Assembly (NCBI GenBank): GCA_029851415.1
Contig: CM056741.1
Location: forward strand, 178,853,021-178,917,020
Direction: 5' to 3'
From: Eretmocerus hayati
Lineage: Eukaryota; Arthropoda; Insecta; Hymenoptera; Aphelinidae
Length of the DNA stretch: 64,000 nucleotides
Of the stretch, positions 12,111 through 23,546 are shown piece by piece (positions within the stretch are counted from its first letter, which is position 1; each line of letters starts with the position of its first letter). Below the pieces are notes generated by a model. It was not told the DNA's origin. It did not search any database and saw only the letters and a program-made list of their open reading frames with translations. Made by a program: the position numbers and the translations under genes.

Positions 12111-12619
12111 TCGACGTCGAGAAGCAGATCGGGCCGCAATTAAGATTATTCCGAGGAGGTGTGATCGAAGATATCGTGTCCCGGTGCATCTCTCATCGCG
12201 ACCTCGAATTTTGATGACCAGTGTTGTCGTTGTGAATCGGCGAAAATCTGCGATATACTCGATTATTCGACCACACTTTGTGGAGCATCATTCTTACAGG
12301 GAATGAAGTTGATGTTGGATTTCTCCTCACGTTCTGATTGTTATTTTTTTCTCTCATCAAATGATGATAAAGAAAATGCACGATGCCGATTGTTGCCATA
12401 AGTTATAGGTGCCACAAAGTGAACGGTAAATTTTGCGATGACAATCATCTATCCTTTTTGTTTCGGCCCGATGTACCAAAATATGCTACCAATTCAAGGC
12501 AGATGAGTTGCGGGTTCAAGCATTAGTGACGATTCTAGAGCCATACAAGATCATCATTGAGCTATTACCCTGTTTACATCTTCAAACGATGTGTATAGAT
12601 ATACACCGTAAATAGATGA
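12111..12619. other. Non-coding, no recognised feature
   Basis: Only short overlapping ORFs on both strands with no family resemblance. It probably belongs to the surrounding repeat mosaic. Confidence 0.4.
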
Positions 12620-12840
12620 AATATATAGCAGCTGGGCCGTTATGGGTTTTCAGAACGGACACTCCCCGCTTCCCATGTTATGTGAATGAGTAGAAGAGAA
12701 TGGATTGTAAATGCTCCGATCCACATTCCACCATAAAGCTCAGTGTTGGTGAATCCTAAGAAAGGTTTTGGGCTCCATAGGTATGAGAGTATGATTCCGG
12801 AAAATTTATGGCCCCAACTTGTTTTTCCCTCTGTCAGTTC
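12620..12840 (+). repeat. Dispersed repeat RepW, copy 1
   Basis: Inverse match to about 16740-16930. Both contain AAAATTTATGGCCCCAACTT and AAGCTCAGTGTT at the same spacing. With RepX it makes 11-17 kb another nested inverted arrangement. Confidence 0.6.
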
Positions 12841-13120
12841 AACTGTTATATGACACTGAATATCTACGGCAAATTCTCGGCACTAATCGCTGTTGATGAT
12901 AATCGAACAATAGAAATTTTTGCAAATTGCTTCAACTCCTTAGTGACTCGATGATATGATCTGAAAATCTTTCTACACATTCTTTGATAGCACTGCCTCC
13001 ATGTAAAGAAAAATTTGTGATCGAGAAAGTACTGAAAAAATTTATAAAATGATGAAAACTGATGAACTTTTACGGATTTTTATGTCACAGCGGTAGATTT
13101 ACACATGCGTGGAAACATTT

Positions 13121-13415
13121 CAGTTCCCAACTATATCAGAAGTCAAAGCGGGAAAGTTGTTCAGAACGATCTCATTGATGTTATTGTCAAATTTCAGATT
13201 GGTTGAAGCAAAAGTAAATAAGGTTTAGGAATTAGATTGACATTTTCTTGCGAGGCGTTGTGAATTTAGACTTGAACTCATCAGCCGCTCAATATTCAAA
13301 CACGAAAACTAACGTAACTTTTATTCTATCTCTTTTCAGTCTAGAATCTGACGGTAACAACAATGAGACTCTTCTGAACAACTTACTTTCCCGCTTTGAC
13401 TTTTGATATAAGTGA
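13121..13415. mobile_element. Fold-back (long-TIR) MITE
   Basis: Arms at about 13124-13214 and 13331-13414 are inverse complements sharing TCAAAGCGGGAAAGT and GTTCAGAA..TCTCATTG. The loop is about 115 bp. No ORF is inside, so it is non-autonomous and its class is undetermined. Confidence 0.65.
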
Positions 13416-13739
13416 AAACTGGAGAATTTCCTCGCATGTCAAAAATTACGCTTGGGATAACTATATCCGTGAAGAATTTCCGTTTTTCATGATTTTCTCA
13501 ATATTTTCAGTACTCTTTTCGATAACAAATTTTGCACTACATGAAAGCAGTGCTATTGATAAATGTGTGGAAATATTCCCCGATCATTTGGTCGAGTCGC
13601 TTAGAAGTTACACCAATTTCCAAAAATTTCGTACCGCCCGACGCCGCGGCTTGTGTCGACTCAATTCTATGGCGCATTTCTGCACCATAAGTTCTTCAGT
13701 GTGACGACACACTCTCATTTATTCGATGTACATGCCAAA
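13416..13739. other. Non-coding
   Basis: A 102-codon ORF (13396-13704) runs out of the fold-back arm and has no recognisable domain. The stretch has no other structure that I can see. Confidence 0.4.
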
Positions 13740-14760
13740 CAGAGTGGTGATATCATCAATGAAAGTCTATCTGATACTGGAGACAAAACGATGAAGAGAT
13801 AACTATCAGCATAATGATAATACTGAGAGGCCAGAATCTGACTTCTACACCTGCAAAAGATTTCTGATGTCATAGATGAAAAATCAGATCAACAAACAAA
13901 GTTTGATTGCGGGTTGCTACGTTAATTTTGAGCTCTGAAAATTTCCATACTGTTCGAATTGTATACTCTCGTTGCCGATATCGACCTTGACTCTGCGACA
14001 GAACAATCGAGCTAAAGTGTCCAGAGGACTCATTCCGAATCGATGAATTGAACTCCCTCTGAATACCCGAGATTTTTTGACTTTTCAACTTTTAATAAAG
14101 CTCAGCTCTTGCTCAATCAAATTACTCGCATGATAATCATAATTGGAGACCTCAAAATGAGCTGCAGAAAGAGCTCGAGTACTTTGGTCTGCCTGGAGAT
14201 GCGTATAAATCATCAGAGTTTCCAGATTTCGAAGCAATTAAAAGCACGTGTGCTGGACGATGCATCAGAACACGATTAATTTGATATCATACCTTTGCGT
14301 AGAATTTCGATTCGCATCCCAATCTGCCGCTCGATGTCAATAGTTTTCGCTTGTATCAGTAACTGATTTCATCAAAAACAACGTCAATTAGCCTGTCTTA
14401 CGATATTTCCAATCAATCGACCTTGTAGAGCTCTCATTGGATGAGACAGTAGACTGCCCGAGCAAAGCTTTTTCACGTCGTTTGACCTGCTGACTTTGAT
14501 TTCAGTGGTTATGAAATTTCTCGTATGCTTCTGAAATAAGTTAGAGGCTGACTGACCGAGTTACTATCAGCCAATTTTGTCTGGTTATGAACCAAACGGA
14601 GTAATTGTTCTCTAAGCGCGCAAGAAACTCATTTTTCAAATCACGAACATTTTCGAGGCTGTACATTAACATGTGCATGCTTATGTCATAAGCGCGCCGA
14701 GCCGAGCTGATTGTAAGCAAATCCGGTCGCACATGCATCTCTTATACATGTGGGTCTGCC
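13740..14760 (+). repeat. RepX copy 3
   Basis: Diverged copy covering the 2880-3420 modules plus further sequence. Its 14640-14740 end is matched in inverse orientation by 19960-20120, sharing GTCTGCCCA/GACCCACATGTA and CAATCAGCTCG. Many stops. Confidence 0.65.
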
Positions 14761-15239
14761 CATCTGAGATTGAAATTTACAACTTTGACCAAAGATAGCT
14801 CCTAAACGATGCATTCTTTGGGGAAAAGAGTTAACACCATTCTTGGAGCTCCTTCAAAAAACTAAAGATTACGTCCGTTCAAATTTCGCCGAAAAATGAA
14901 TATTTCCCGCTTTGTATTGGCCAAACTGTAAAAGAGGGAGAAAATGAATATTTCCATTGTTTATGCGTGTTGCGCTCCAATTTTCAAACAATAATTTTCT
15001 TCAATATTGGTTATTGGATGTGCTACGTACATTTGATCCCAAAATCGTCCTGAAGTACCAAGTTTAGCCACTTTCTTGAAGTAGAAGAGTTTCTCAGAGT
15101 GTCACACTCCAGCCTTATAGTATGACAGGAACCCCTTTTATCAGTCTGGTTCTCATGCAACAGCAATTTCAGATGCGAATCGAACCAAACACGAAAACAT
15201 GTGAGCTATTTGATCTTTCTGGTGGCACCTTGGACTAGA
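14761..15239. other. Non-coding
   Basis: No gene recognised. AATGAATATTTCC occurs twice about 50 bp apart (14897, 14944). Confidence 0.4.
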
Positions 15240-15905
15240 GATCCACAACTGCACGCTAAAAAAAGATCGAGCTCCGACAGCAAAACAGAATTTGCTGTAA
15301 GGATCCTCGCTTATCCAACAATATTTTTATCTGGTCTTGCTATTTCTGCTGCCAAATCAGGCACAGTTTGCCTCGATAAATCAGCAAACAGATTTCGCTA
15401 GGAGACGTTCTGCAAATCTAGAAACATTTTCGAGTTCAACTAGCAAGTTATTTTGGAAAACCAGCTACGCCATCTGCGCTGCAAAAAATTTTGGTGTCGC
15501 AGCGACTCGAAATGGGTAAAACAGCACAAGTTGCGTGCTGGGCGAGCTTTATGTTTAGTTGATGCGGCTAATTTGCAACCAAAATAAATATAACCTCTTG
15601 TCATTGTTTACATCCACATCACCCACCCTCCACAATTAATTGAGGATTTAGAAGGTGAGTTCACTCATTTTTTTCCAATGATGGTATGTCGTCGTTGAAA
15701 TACAATTGCATATGGCCATTCATAAGAGATTTTTCACCTCATATTCTTCAGAGCAAATTCAATAACAATGACATGTTTTCCTGGGTCCCAGTGTGTTGAG
15801 GTCTAGTTACGACAGCAAATTATTTTCGCTGTCTGGAAACAGCAGTAGAAAATCGCTAGTCGAGCGGAAAAATTCGCTAGTTCAACCAAACTGTTTTTAG
15901 CGTGT
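15240..15905. repeat. Imperfect inverted repeat
   Basis: The block at 15250-15300 (GCACGCTAAAAA, CGACAGCAAAA, TTTGCTGTAAGG) is matched in reverse by 15803-15905 (CGACAGCAAATT, CTGTCTGG, TTTTTAGCGTGTG). It looks like an old fold-back element. Confidence 0.45.
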
Positions 15906-16119
15906 GACTATTCATCTGCATCATCAATCATATTCATAGACAAAGGATCAACATGAAAAAATTTAATGAATATATTCTATCATAAAAAATTCCAACAGCT
16001 TCCTGGGATACAACGCACCTTGCGGCGGGTTAGATGAGAGAACGTGTGCGTGCATTGGTCAACCCAAGGGCGTTGCAAACAGACAGAGTCGCACCTAATC
16101 CGAATGCAGCTTCTTTAAC

Positions 16120-16440
16120 TGGTTCCAAGTCGATTATATTGTTCTTGCCTCTTTTTTTCTCGCGAAATCACAATAATTTCAGTTCCATGACGTAACCAGT
16201 CAGTATTGAATGAGCATCAGTTTTTCGATATATGGACATGGATGATAGAGAGGGTATCATATTCATCAGCTGAAGATAATTTTTTCATCTTTCATTGTTG
16301 CTTTACCCAAACATGCAGACTGGACATGGCCTCGAGAAATTGAGTAACAAACAAAAGTTGTGTCCTGAGTGGCATTGATCTGCGCAAGTATTATAGTGGA
16401 AAGATTTTTTCCACTTGCGATAAGTTACGACTCGTGTGCT
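16120..16440 (+). repeat. RepX copy with unoccupied Harbinger target
   Basis: It aligns with the sequence left of the Harbinger element (3480-3607: TTCTTGCCTC, TGACGT..CCA, GAATGAGCA) and continues without a break into the sequence right of it (9407-9470: TATCATATTCATCAGCTG). A single TAT sits at the join, so this is a paralogous empty site. Confidence 0.75.
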
Positions 16441-16739
16441 AAAGACGATGATTTCTGCATGATTTCTTGAATATCAAAATTATATCCTTGATTTCGAAAC
16501 ACAAGAGCATACAAAATGCCATAACCGGAACACGAAAAATCGCATGCAAGAACATTTTCGTCATTTCCGCTGTGCGAGATTTGGCTACAGAATGTATGAC
16601 TGGCTGCTAGTGTATAATATGTAAATGAAGGATGAGCGCGAACTTGTTGTAAATTCGATTCTACGAACACAGAGCTCTGGCTATTCGCAAGATCATCAAC
16701 AGCTATTCCTGTCAAGATTTTGTCTTTGATATTTAGTCG

Positions 16740-16930
16740 TATATGTCGGTCACATTTATGAAGGGATAAAATAAGTTGGGGCCATAAATTTTCCGAAGTG
16801 ATACTTTGAGATCTATACGATCCCAATACCTTTCTAGGGCCTCTCTAACACTGAGCTTCATGGCAAAATTTGGATGGAAGCATTCATAGTCCATCCTCTT
16901 TTACTCAATCATATAACATGAGAGGAGGCG
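16740..16930 (-). repeat. RepW, copy 2
   Basis: Inverse counterpart of 12620-12840 (AAGTTGGGGCCATAAATTTT; CACTGAGCTTCATGG). Confidence 0.6.
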
Positions 16931-17271
16931 AACCCTCGTTCTCGGAACTCAAGACGGCACAGCGGCTATATACCGTTTGGAGATGTACACAGGATAATAG
17001 CTTAATAATAATCTTGTTTGTCTTCGCAATCGACACTAATGATCGGACCCGCAACTTGTCTGTTTAGAATCAGCAGTAAATTTAGGTACATAGGGCCAAA
17101 ATAAGAAGAATAGTTACTTGTAATCGCAGAATTCACATTTACTCGGCGGCACCTGAGTTTTATGGCAACGACCAGCGTCGCTTGTTCTCTTGATCGTGGT
17201 GTGATGAAAAAATAAAAATAATAATCGGGTCGTACGGAAAATTTTGGCATCAACTTCACCCATCTAAAACA

Positions 17272-17335
17272 TAAGATTCCATGAACATATACGACCATGG
17301 AATCCATGGATTCCATGATCATGCATGATCATGAA
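17272..17335. repeat. Palindromic GATTCCATGATC array
   Basis: Two nested palindromes of the form CCATGGAATCCATGGATTCCATGG-like text and TGATCATGCATGATCA. The same family occurs at 63445-63505 and 63843-63902. Confidence 0.75.
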
Positions 17336-18486
17336 AAAAATCTGTTTCAAAACTCTCGAGCGGAATAATTGAGCTGATCAAGAGACACCGAAAAAAAGCT
17401 CGCTTGGAAATCGCTGGAAAAGATATAAGTAAATCATAGCGATAATGATGTCACTCTCGCAATATACCGTAAGTAATGTAGCCGAAGATGGGTCAATCAA
17501 AGGTTTCGGTTATGATGACCGAAAATGTAACCGACCTGCTGACAGCCTTTTTCATAGCTTCTCCAATTATTAGAACTGAAAGTCCTGACTCGATTTATTG
17601 AATATTACAAATTGGTTTATTGGAGAAACTAGTTCGTCCAGTTTGGCAATCATTCAATTTTCTCATTTACTCGTACCTATTTTCTTGGATTTTTCAAATT
17701 TTATATAACATGAGTTCAATAACATTTGCAAACAGATTTCACTAGAAACATCTCCCGCAATGTTTTATTGATGAATCGTGTACCCGAATGAATGATTTTA
17801 CCAATTGAATACTCTTTGAATAAAAAATTGTATCAAAATTGTTTTTGGCACTCCACTGTTTCATAGAAAGAGATAGACTCCCAAAGTAGTATATTATGTA
17901 CCAAGTTGCGGAAAAGGCGCTTTTCCGAACAAGGTGCATATGATATTTTATTGCTGGTAACGGAGGAAATGCCTTTTCGAGCTGTTCTCGCGCAGCGAAA
18001 ACGGCTCGAAAATGGCGCTCCCTCCGTTGGAAGCGATAAAAATGTTTGAACTAATTTTAATATGTATATAAAAAGAAAATAAAAGTGTCTGTGTGTATTG
18101 TGGAATGAATTTTGGGAGACGCGGTCAATACAAATCTTCAGATTTATGAGAACATTTGAACTGATTTTCTACATAAAACTATACAATTATATATGATCAG
18201 GATTCCATGATCATACATGATCATTCAGAGAATGGTTTAAAAATTCTTATAGTCCTGAAAAATCGTCATGAACTATTTTGGTGGTGAGGCGGCATGAGCA
18301 CCTCACAATATTGGACGCACAATCTACAAAAACGTCTTGTGTATCGATCTCGGGCTGTGGAACAGTCACGTCGTGAAAGAAAAAAAACAGAATTTTGATA
18401 TAATTTTCGTTGAAAAAAATATTTAGTTCGTTCAATTGTGTAGTTGGGTAAGAGATTCATTCTTAGATGTTGCGAGAGATGTGTTA

Positions 18487-18715
18487 TTAGTATATTATGA
18501 TACAAGAGCGCAAACGATGGTTTTTGCACTTCAAGTGACTTTTTTAGGTGCGAGCCGCAGGCGGGGGTCCAAATAGTCACGAGAAAGCGAAAACCGTTTT
18601 GCCCGAGTATCATACTATGTTTTCTGATCTTTTGTGAGCAAATGAAAAGCGACAAACAGTGTGCAAATGACTCATTTGCGCACAGACGATCAAAAAATTT
18701 TATAAAACTCGAAGA
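18487..18715 (+). repeat. RepY, copy 2
   Basis: Direct match to 989-1210 at high similarity (AGTATATTATGA, GAGCCGCAGGCG, GCAAATGACTCATTTGC). It is nested in the large fold-back element. Confidence 0.7.
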
Positions 18716-19199
18716 ATCAAACAAAATAGTACGAATAAATAACAATATTTGATAATTGTCGGACTAATTTGACTGATTTTCACAATAAAGAGACTTGTGA
18801 CATTAAATAAATCAATTCAGGACTCTTGGTGCTGATAATTGAATATCTCATAACCAAGTTTTGAAAGAAGCTAATCTCCGGTCATCACAACCCAAACCGT
18901 TGATCGGCTCATTATCGGCTACATCATTAACGGTATATTGCGAGAATGACAATATTATCGATATGATTTACTCATATCTTTCTCAACGATTTCCAAGCAA
19001 GCTTTTTTTCGGTGTGTCTTGATCCGCTCAATCATTTTGATTGAGAGTTTTGAAGCTCATTTCTTCATAATCATACATGATCACGGAATCGTATGTTTTA
19101 GATGGGCATTTCCTATGAGAAAGATGATTTATGAGTCGTGGTCGAATAATTGAGAGAATTACAGATTTTTGTCGACTCATAAAAATAATAGGGATCACC

Positions 19200-21470
19200 A
19201 AAAATTGGTGTCGAGATGAGGCACCAGGACACGATTTCTTTGATCATGCCTTCATATAGCAATCTAATCTATAGCCCAATCCGCCACTCGGCGTAAATAT
19301 TTTTCGTCGATATCAAAAAACTGATCTGATCTAATACAGCGACACTTCGCTTGTTTTACACGATTTTCTAATATATCAACCTTGCAGAGCTCGCGCCAAG
19401 TTAGGTAATACACTGTCATAGCAAAGATACCTCGCGTATTCTGTGAACACATCGTAATCTGCACACTTTCATCATCTGGACTGCTTGTTTGGACGTATCT
19501 GCAGGCAATCCAAGAGACTTGAGCTCTACTCGGAGTTTATTTTGAGCCCTTCAACGATGATTGGCATGCAATTATTTCGATTGACTAAGAGCCGTGCTTC
19601 TGCAAGAGTTAACAGCTCAAAACAACTCAGATAGTCAGGAGAGCTTCCGCTCTCTTGAATCGTAATAAGTTTTTCTAAAATGGAGTTTTTCTAAATAATC
19701 ATCCATCATTGAATTATCTTAATGATTTATTGATCAATGGTGTATCACATCTCAAAAGGGACTTCTTGACGTATGCACGGCACCTGTCATAGAGAGGATG
19801 CGAATGACGGAGAATCACGATCCGCGAAGTCTACTCAAGTGTTTTGTAACAGTTCTCATGGTACTTCAAGACGCCTTCAATCGAGCCTTCAATGAACGAA
19901 AAGTTGCAATAAGTGCACGTTGTTTGGTCTAGATTTTTGAGAAGCTGATCCGTCGAATTCAAGCATCGGCCCCCCATGTCATGCCAGTGTATGCGTAGAC
20001 GTGTAGACCCACATGTATGGGAGATGCATGTGAGCTCGTATACGTTTACAATCAGCTCGACTCGACACGCTCGTGAGACAAGCATGCGAATATAGATGTA
20101 TGATCTCAGAAATGATCGCGATACAAAAAATGAGTTTCTGCTTCACTCAGGGAGCATTTTTTGCCCTCGGTCCAGAAGCAGACATGTTTCGCTGATAGTA
20201 ACTGTGTCAGTCATCTTGTACTTCATTTCAAAGGCATACCAAGAATCGCATAACCGCTAACATCCAATTCAGCAGGTCAAAGTACGTAGGAGAGCCTCGA
20301 AGAGAGCTTAGCTTGGGCAGTCTATTGTCTCATTGTATGAGAGCTGTACAAGGTCGATAGATCTGAGAATGTTGTGACACAGGCGATATTACGCTATTTT
20401 TGACGGAATCAGTTTCTTTATGCCACCGATAAATATTGACCTCGAGAAGCAGATCCCAGAGAACTTGTTGACCATTATCATTCTTGAGAACCAGCAAAAA
20501 TCTATATTTGGCGAATATAAGTACGGATGATTCATCTGAAATAAGAAATAACAATGCCATCTGTCGTCAAGTTCGATGGTCGAAAACGTGAGGTAGCTCA
20601 ACCAAAAAATTCATGTGTCGCTCGTTTCACACATTATTTTATGTAGCAAATTGAAAAATTCTCGAGGATTTCCCCTCAATATACTCCTGTTGAATTAGTC
20701 ACACATCATATGAGCTTAAGAACTGACAGATCTGATGAATATCGTCGAAAAAATCAAATCCTGGGTTATATTTTTTTTCGTAAAAATTTTTAACAATCTC
20801 CTTGTCTCAAGGCTGGTGTGATGGTGGCCGATTTTTTTATAGGTCACACGCGTCCTTCGGACATTTTTCTACAAGAATCGCATATCCATCATCGGTCTCG
20901 ATTTCGAGAGTTCGGAGCAAAGGCTATGCCCCTTGTGGAGTCGGCCATGCGAAGATGGAATGCGTAAAGAGAATTCTCATGTCGATGAATGGGCCAGATC
21001 TTGATAGCGTCATCATCAAGCACGATGAAGTTTCTGTCAATCTCAGACGTGTATGATCAGTTCTTGGATATCTCTCCATTTATTTTATTTTTATTTTATT
21101 AGAAAATCAACGGACATTTCGTCCTTACATAGTGAATCTTCCGTACTAGGCAACTGCTCGACAATGTGAGTTTCTCTTGATGAATTTCTATCATATATTC
21201 ATTCAACTAGGCATGAGTTTGATAGAGGCGTATAGTTTGACAAGCGAGTGATGGACGGGTATGAGCTGGAAGGAGACCTCCAGAAAACTTCGTAGGTCAA
21301 CAGAGATAGTGATATATCGCAAACCCAAAAGAAACTGGTGGTTGAAAAAAAAACGACGCGATAGACAATAGAGTTTGACCATCACAACTAGAACCGTAAT
21401 GCGGGCGCCACGCTTAGAGTATAACCTAATGGTATCGCGCATTTGAATACGGTACAGGTCTCTGCACTGA
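19200..21470. repeat. RepX mosaic, both orientations
   Basis: 19200-19460 follows the direction of copy 3 (14245-14470). 19960-20560 and 20805-21470 run the other way; the latter matches 10890-11450 (CACGCG, GATAGCGTCAT, GATAGAGGCGTAT). The reading frame conserved in the two first RepX arms has stops here. Old, rearranged copies. Confidence 0.6.
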
Positions 21471-22947
21471 AAAACTTGTGGTGTAGAAATGTGTCACAGG
21501 GTTATCAAAACCAATCATTCAATTCACCAAGCAAATACATTAAAACAAAATTGATTTCCCAATGTACATGAAATACATATAGTATCGGAAGCTGCATCGA
21601 AGTATTGGTCAAAGATGAATCAAAACTGAACTGAAATCCTTGAGGAGGAGATGGTCAAGTACCCTGGTTTGGAAACTCATGATGAGGCAATGCAGCAAAC
21701 CTCCATGGGACCAAAGTTCACAGTTTACTAAATTGAAACTAGAAATTGCTTGTGATAAAGTGAATGACACGATTATCTCTGAGTTTTTATGATAAAACAC
21801 TGTGTAACATCATGAAGCATTTGAAGCAGGTGCTATACTTATAGACCCTGTCTTCTTCTTCTTCTCGCTTGTGGCAATGGACGGCTGTCCTCTTGCCGTC
21901 ACCTGGTAGTATATAGACACTGTCAGTGGTACTCAGAACCTCCTGACTAGGAACTATTTTCAACAACGTGACAGTTTATTTCATCATAAGGTCATAGTTT
22001 TTTTTAAATCTCACACAATTTTTCCTCGTCCATTGAGCAAAGCTAGTTTGTAAAGGCGAGTCTGCGGATGAACAATACGTCATGGGGATAGCTTGGCTGA
22101 AGTCATGAGGAATAAAAAGCAAAGGGTTAGAGAAAGTTAGAATCATAAAAGAATCGCATGGATTGAATTTGCACTTTCTTTGTTTTCTCAGGTGAAGATT
22201 GATAATATCAATTCCCTTGATGTTTACTTTACGAAAATGATTGCTCTTTCGGCGCTTGCGCAGTTTCCCAAATCATGAGTGTGTTTCTACTCCCTTCTTC
22301 TAGGGTCCCTAGAATATGGTAATCACAAACCCTTGTGAGCGCTTGCGCAGACTATGGCTTAGGGTCCCTCTATGGCTTCATTATTCATTTATGAAAAATT
22401 AGGCCCTAAGCAATTGTTGGAGACAAATTAATTAGATTGAGTAATCAGGATGGTTTCTATGTGCGAATGCGTGTGGAATCGATTGTGAGTGTTTGCAACC
22501 AAATCAGTGCTAATATCTATCAGTCAGGATCTATCGTGACGCATTGCTCTTCCACAAAGCTATACTGAATATCTGAAGAAAGAGAGTTTCAAGACTTCTG
22601 ATGAGTGCGGTCTATCACCTTTCCACTTTTATAGCTTTCAGCATCAGCAATTGTAACAATGGTCTTTTGATATGTGATGTATTTATACAATGTTTCTTAT
22701 ACAGATTCTATGGAAAACTTGATGAAGACAACCATTGGAGTTTGGTTATTCCTATTGATTGAAGATAGTTAAAAAGAAGAGGCGACTGGAGAAACTACTT
22801 TGAGACTTTGATATTTCAATTAATTTCTTTAAGTCTTCATAAGAGTCTATAAGAATACACTCGCAGGTCAGTCTTCTGACTTAGTCTCTCATTTATGTTT
22901 ACTTCTCTCTCTCCTCTTGATAGATCAACATAGTGAAATTTTTCTGA
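21471..22947. other. Non-coding, no gene recognised
   Basis: No ORF of interest. GCGCTTGCGCAG-type words occur twice (near 22250 and 22340), each close to an AGGGTCCCT word that recurs at 35259-35340. No TIR boundary could be fixed. Confidence 0.4.
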
Positions 22948-23098
22948 AGTACACTTGGTGCCAATGAATACATTCTGAATCTGTCAAACCCTACGCTTCC
23001 CAGCCAATGTTAATTACTAACACAACCTCACACATATGTTGTTTGGGAATCATAGGGTTTGACACATTTGGAAAGTATTGGATGTCATCAAGTGTACA
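22948..23098. mobile_element. Short fold-back MITE
   Basis: Outer ends AAGTACACTTGGTG and CATCAAGTGTAC, and inner GTCAAACCCTA...TTCCCA against TGGGAATCATAGGGTTTGAC, are inverse complements. Length is about 150 bp with no coding capacity. Confidence 0.7.
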
Positions 23099-23546
23099 TA
23101 GTGGACTTTCCAGACATACAATCAAAGTTTGTAATTCTTTTTGTGAATCCTTTCACAAAACTCAACTACAGAAATGAGTCACATTACAACACAACAAACT
23201 TTTACGAGGAAATCATTCCTTGTAAAAGTTTGTTCAGAGATAAGTCTAATATCATTTCCAAAAATAATCAGCCAAAATGCACGATTCAAGTCAGTTATGT
23301 ACCAAGAACGTTTTATTGAATGTAAGTGATTTCAATTAGAATAAAGTAACATCAACTCAGTATTTGAGATCTTGCTTTTGGACTACATAATCCATAGTTA
23401 ATCTACATCTTGATTTAAGGCGTTTTCTGTCGTTTTCTCTTAGCGAATCCACCCTTGTAATTCATCTCACAGGTTCTACACTTGCAATCCATGTTACCTA
23501 AGATTGTAATAATGTTATGAAGATAAACATTGGACGGTGAATATAT

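Larger units (their letters stand above)
17263..19106. mobile_element. Large fold-back element with palindromic tips
   Basis: The outer arms (about 17263-17560 and 18860-19106) are inverse complements. Shared text includes CATCTAAAACATA, CACCGAAAAAAAGCT, CTCGCAATATACCGTAA and GTAGCCGA. The tips carry palindromic GATTCCATGATCATG words, which also occur at 18197-18230 and near 63.4-63.9 kb. The interior holds RepY copy 2 and a second hairpin-prone block (17900-18010). No transposase is present, so it is non-autonomous or composite. Confidence 0.65.

Noticed and set aside
12064..12306. Arg-rich 80-codon ORF
   Set aside because: It lies partly in a RepX copy and has an opposite-strand shadow ORF.
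2090..21470. Integrated polydnavirus or other viral segment
   Set aside because: Repeated modules and inverted arms suggested it, but no viral gene family is recognisable and every copy is degraded.
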